Source of the DNA: Bacteroidota bacterium
GTDB taxonomy: Bacteria; Bacteroidota; Bacteroidia; Cytophagales; Cyclobacteriaceae
Direction of reading: 5' to 3'
DNA: 64,000 bases
Assembly (NCBI GenBank): GCA_018267285.1
Contig: JAFDYU010000008.1
Location: 62,001-126,000 of the forward strand
The notes under the pieces were generated by a model. It was not told the DNA's origin. It ran no database searches and worked only from the letters and a program-made list of their open reading frames with translations. Shown piece after piece: positions 63,057 to 64,000 of the stretch. A program made the translations under genes and the position numbers. How positions within the stretch are numbered: the first letter of the stretch is position 1; each line of letters opens with the position of its first letter.

Positions 63057-63078
63057 GATCAAAAAATTTATTCACCTT

Positions 63079-63975
63079 TTATTTCAGACTTTTTAATTTA
63101 TTCCTGAGTAAGAATTCTTCGTATCCTTCTTTATAGGTAGGATTTTCCGGATCCATTTTAATGGCTTGCTCATAGCAAGTGATGGCATCTATTAAAAGTT
63201 TATTTTCTTCATAAAAGCCTGCCAGCAAATATTTGTTGAAAGCGGTTTCCTCGTTCAGCTCTGTGTTCTTTAAGTCGGCTTTCACGGCCTCATACCGATT
63301 AGCGGAAAGTCTTTTAATCAAATGTTGTTCTGATTTGCTTTTGCTGTCTCCTTTTGAATGAACCTCTATCAGTACAGCCGTTTCGTTGGCTAATTTAGGA
63401 TCACTCAAGTCGATTTGAGCCGTTTTTTCCGAAGTTTCTATTTGAGCAAGTTCTTCATCGAACATGTTTTTCATCGAAACAACAAAAGGCGCACTGCCTT
63501 TAGTGGCTTGCCAATTTACAATAACAATGTTGTTGTAGATTTCGGCATATTGATTTTCCGGAAGGAACACTTTAATATCGTCCAAGCCACGGTGCACAGC
63601 TCCGGTTGCACTTAATCGGTTTTTCTTGGCTTCAGCCGAATTGCTGCTTAAAATAAAATCGGTGTATTTATTCAAGACACTTGCAGTGACTCCGGCTTTC
63701 TCAAGCAAGTCGGCAACTTTGTAAACTTTTGCCTCTTTCAATTCCATCGGCTTTCCCTTGTAGGAAACCAGACCCACGGAAGCATTTTCGGATACTTTCA
63801 GTTCGTCCGTTTTCTTAAGCTGTGCCCCTGTTTTAAGCGGCTGCCAGGCATTACCCGATTTAACTTCGTTGGCTCCTTTGTTAGCAAGCACACGAAATGC
63901 ATATTGGTCTTGAGCCTGCAATGCAAAACCAATGAGGAAACAGCCAACAAACGCTAAAAAATTAACTTTTTTCAT
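63079..63975 (-). CDS. Secreted FecR-like/TPR protein of unknown function
   Basis: A 298-residue protein with a signal peptide (1-21, ending LQAQ). The first half (about 30-110) resembles the periplasmic part of FecR-like proteins (GNAWQPLKTGAQLKKTDELKVS-type segment). The C-terminal 70 residues (NEETAFNKYLLAGFYEENKLL, AITCYEQAIKMDPENPTYKEG) form one or two tetratricopeptide repeats. It is the first gene seen on this strand at the window edge and ends with a strong terminator. Partner and role are unknown. Confidence 0.7.
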   Translation of the reverse strand: MKKVNFLAFVGCFLIGFALQAQDQYAFRVLANKGANEVKSGNAWQPLKTGAQLKKTDELKVSENASVGLVSYKGKPMELKEAKVYKVADLLEKAGVTASVLNKYTDFILSSNSAEAKKNRLSATGAVHRGLDDIKVFLPENQYAEIYNNIVIVNWQATKGSAPFVVSMKNMFDEELAQIETSEKTAQIDLSDPKLANETAVLIEVHSKGDSKSKSEQHLIKRLSANRYEAVKADLKNTELNEETAFNKYLLAGFYEENKLLIDAITCYEQAIKMDPENPTYKEGYEEFLLRNKLKSLK

Positions 63976-64000
63976 GATTAGTTTGAGTTTGACAATACAA

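Noticed and set aside
1..64000. tRNA, rRNA, CRISPR or insertion sequences
   Set aside because: I saw no cloverleaf with conserved TΨC arm, no rRNA-like stretch, no regular spacer array, and no transposase with terminal repeats.

Overview
The window reads as a chromosomal core region of a Bacteroidota bacterium, most likely of the order Cytophagales. The evidence is the gene content (BshA of bacillithiol synthesis, a long-form PurF-like protein, DUF4421, PIN-PhoH, a PorE-like OmpA protein, TPR histidine kinases), the near absence of Shine-Dalgarno sequences, and several promoters of the Bacteroidota type (TTTG, about 19 bases, TAnnTTTG). I see no rRNA, tRNA, IS element, prophage or CRISPR array. 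No gene-free stretch exceeds about 260 bases. Family and genus cannot be fixed by eye.

Layout. 1-2385: PadR regulator and an FtsX/MacB-type permease cut by the window edge. 2560-5733: PAS histidine kinase, acetyltransferase-like protein, TerB-like protein. 5742-9263: operon of an EVE-domain protein and two paralogous secreted proteins. 9341-17662: GT9 glycosyltransferase, PurF-like enzyme, ferredoxin reductase with ferredoxin, TPR histidine kinase, MurI, and a membrane protein with a zinc-ribbon tail. 17884-26857: FabI, IspE, an operon tgt-lptG/F-eamA, a glycosyltransferase overlapping an ECF sigma factor, TilS and an FMN reductase. 26924-35098: acyltransferase, Xaa-Pro aminopeptidase, membrane AraC regulator, a kinase-like protein lacking its ATPase domain, a bestrophin-like protein and a PorE-like protein. 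35279-45978: lon, hslU, DUF4421, a RelE-type toxin-antitoxin pair, a VWA protein, two tiny lipoprotein genes, a fatty-acid hydroxylase and bshA. 45996-64000: a GH3/beta-lactamase fusion, then a long forward run from a second serine hydrolase through DUF1611, dipeptide epimerase, NRDE, thioesterase, PlsC, a TPR membrane protein, gcvT and comB, followed by MazG-like, DdpX, PhoH, SucD and a FecR/TPR-like secreted protein.

Themes. Wall-peptide chemistry recurs: MurI makes D-Glu, the GH3/beta-lactamase fusion and the second serine hydrolase look like envelope enzymes, DUF1611 plus dipeptide epimerase handle Glu or Ala-Glu stereochemistry, and DdpX cuts D-Ala-D-Ala. Lipid and envelope functions (FabI, LptF/G, PlsC, thioesterase, hydroxylase) and protein quality control (Lon, HslU) are also grouped.

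No large undescribed defence or secretion island is evident. The most unusual items are two tandem 39-40-residue lipoproteins sharing TCPTYSK, a GH3/beta-lactamase fusion that has lost the core of its GH3 barrel, a Tgt lacking the three zinc cysteines, a histidine-kinase-like protein ending after its DHp helices, and CCTGAC palindromes between genes.
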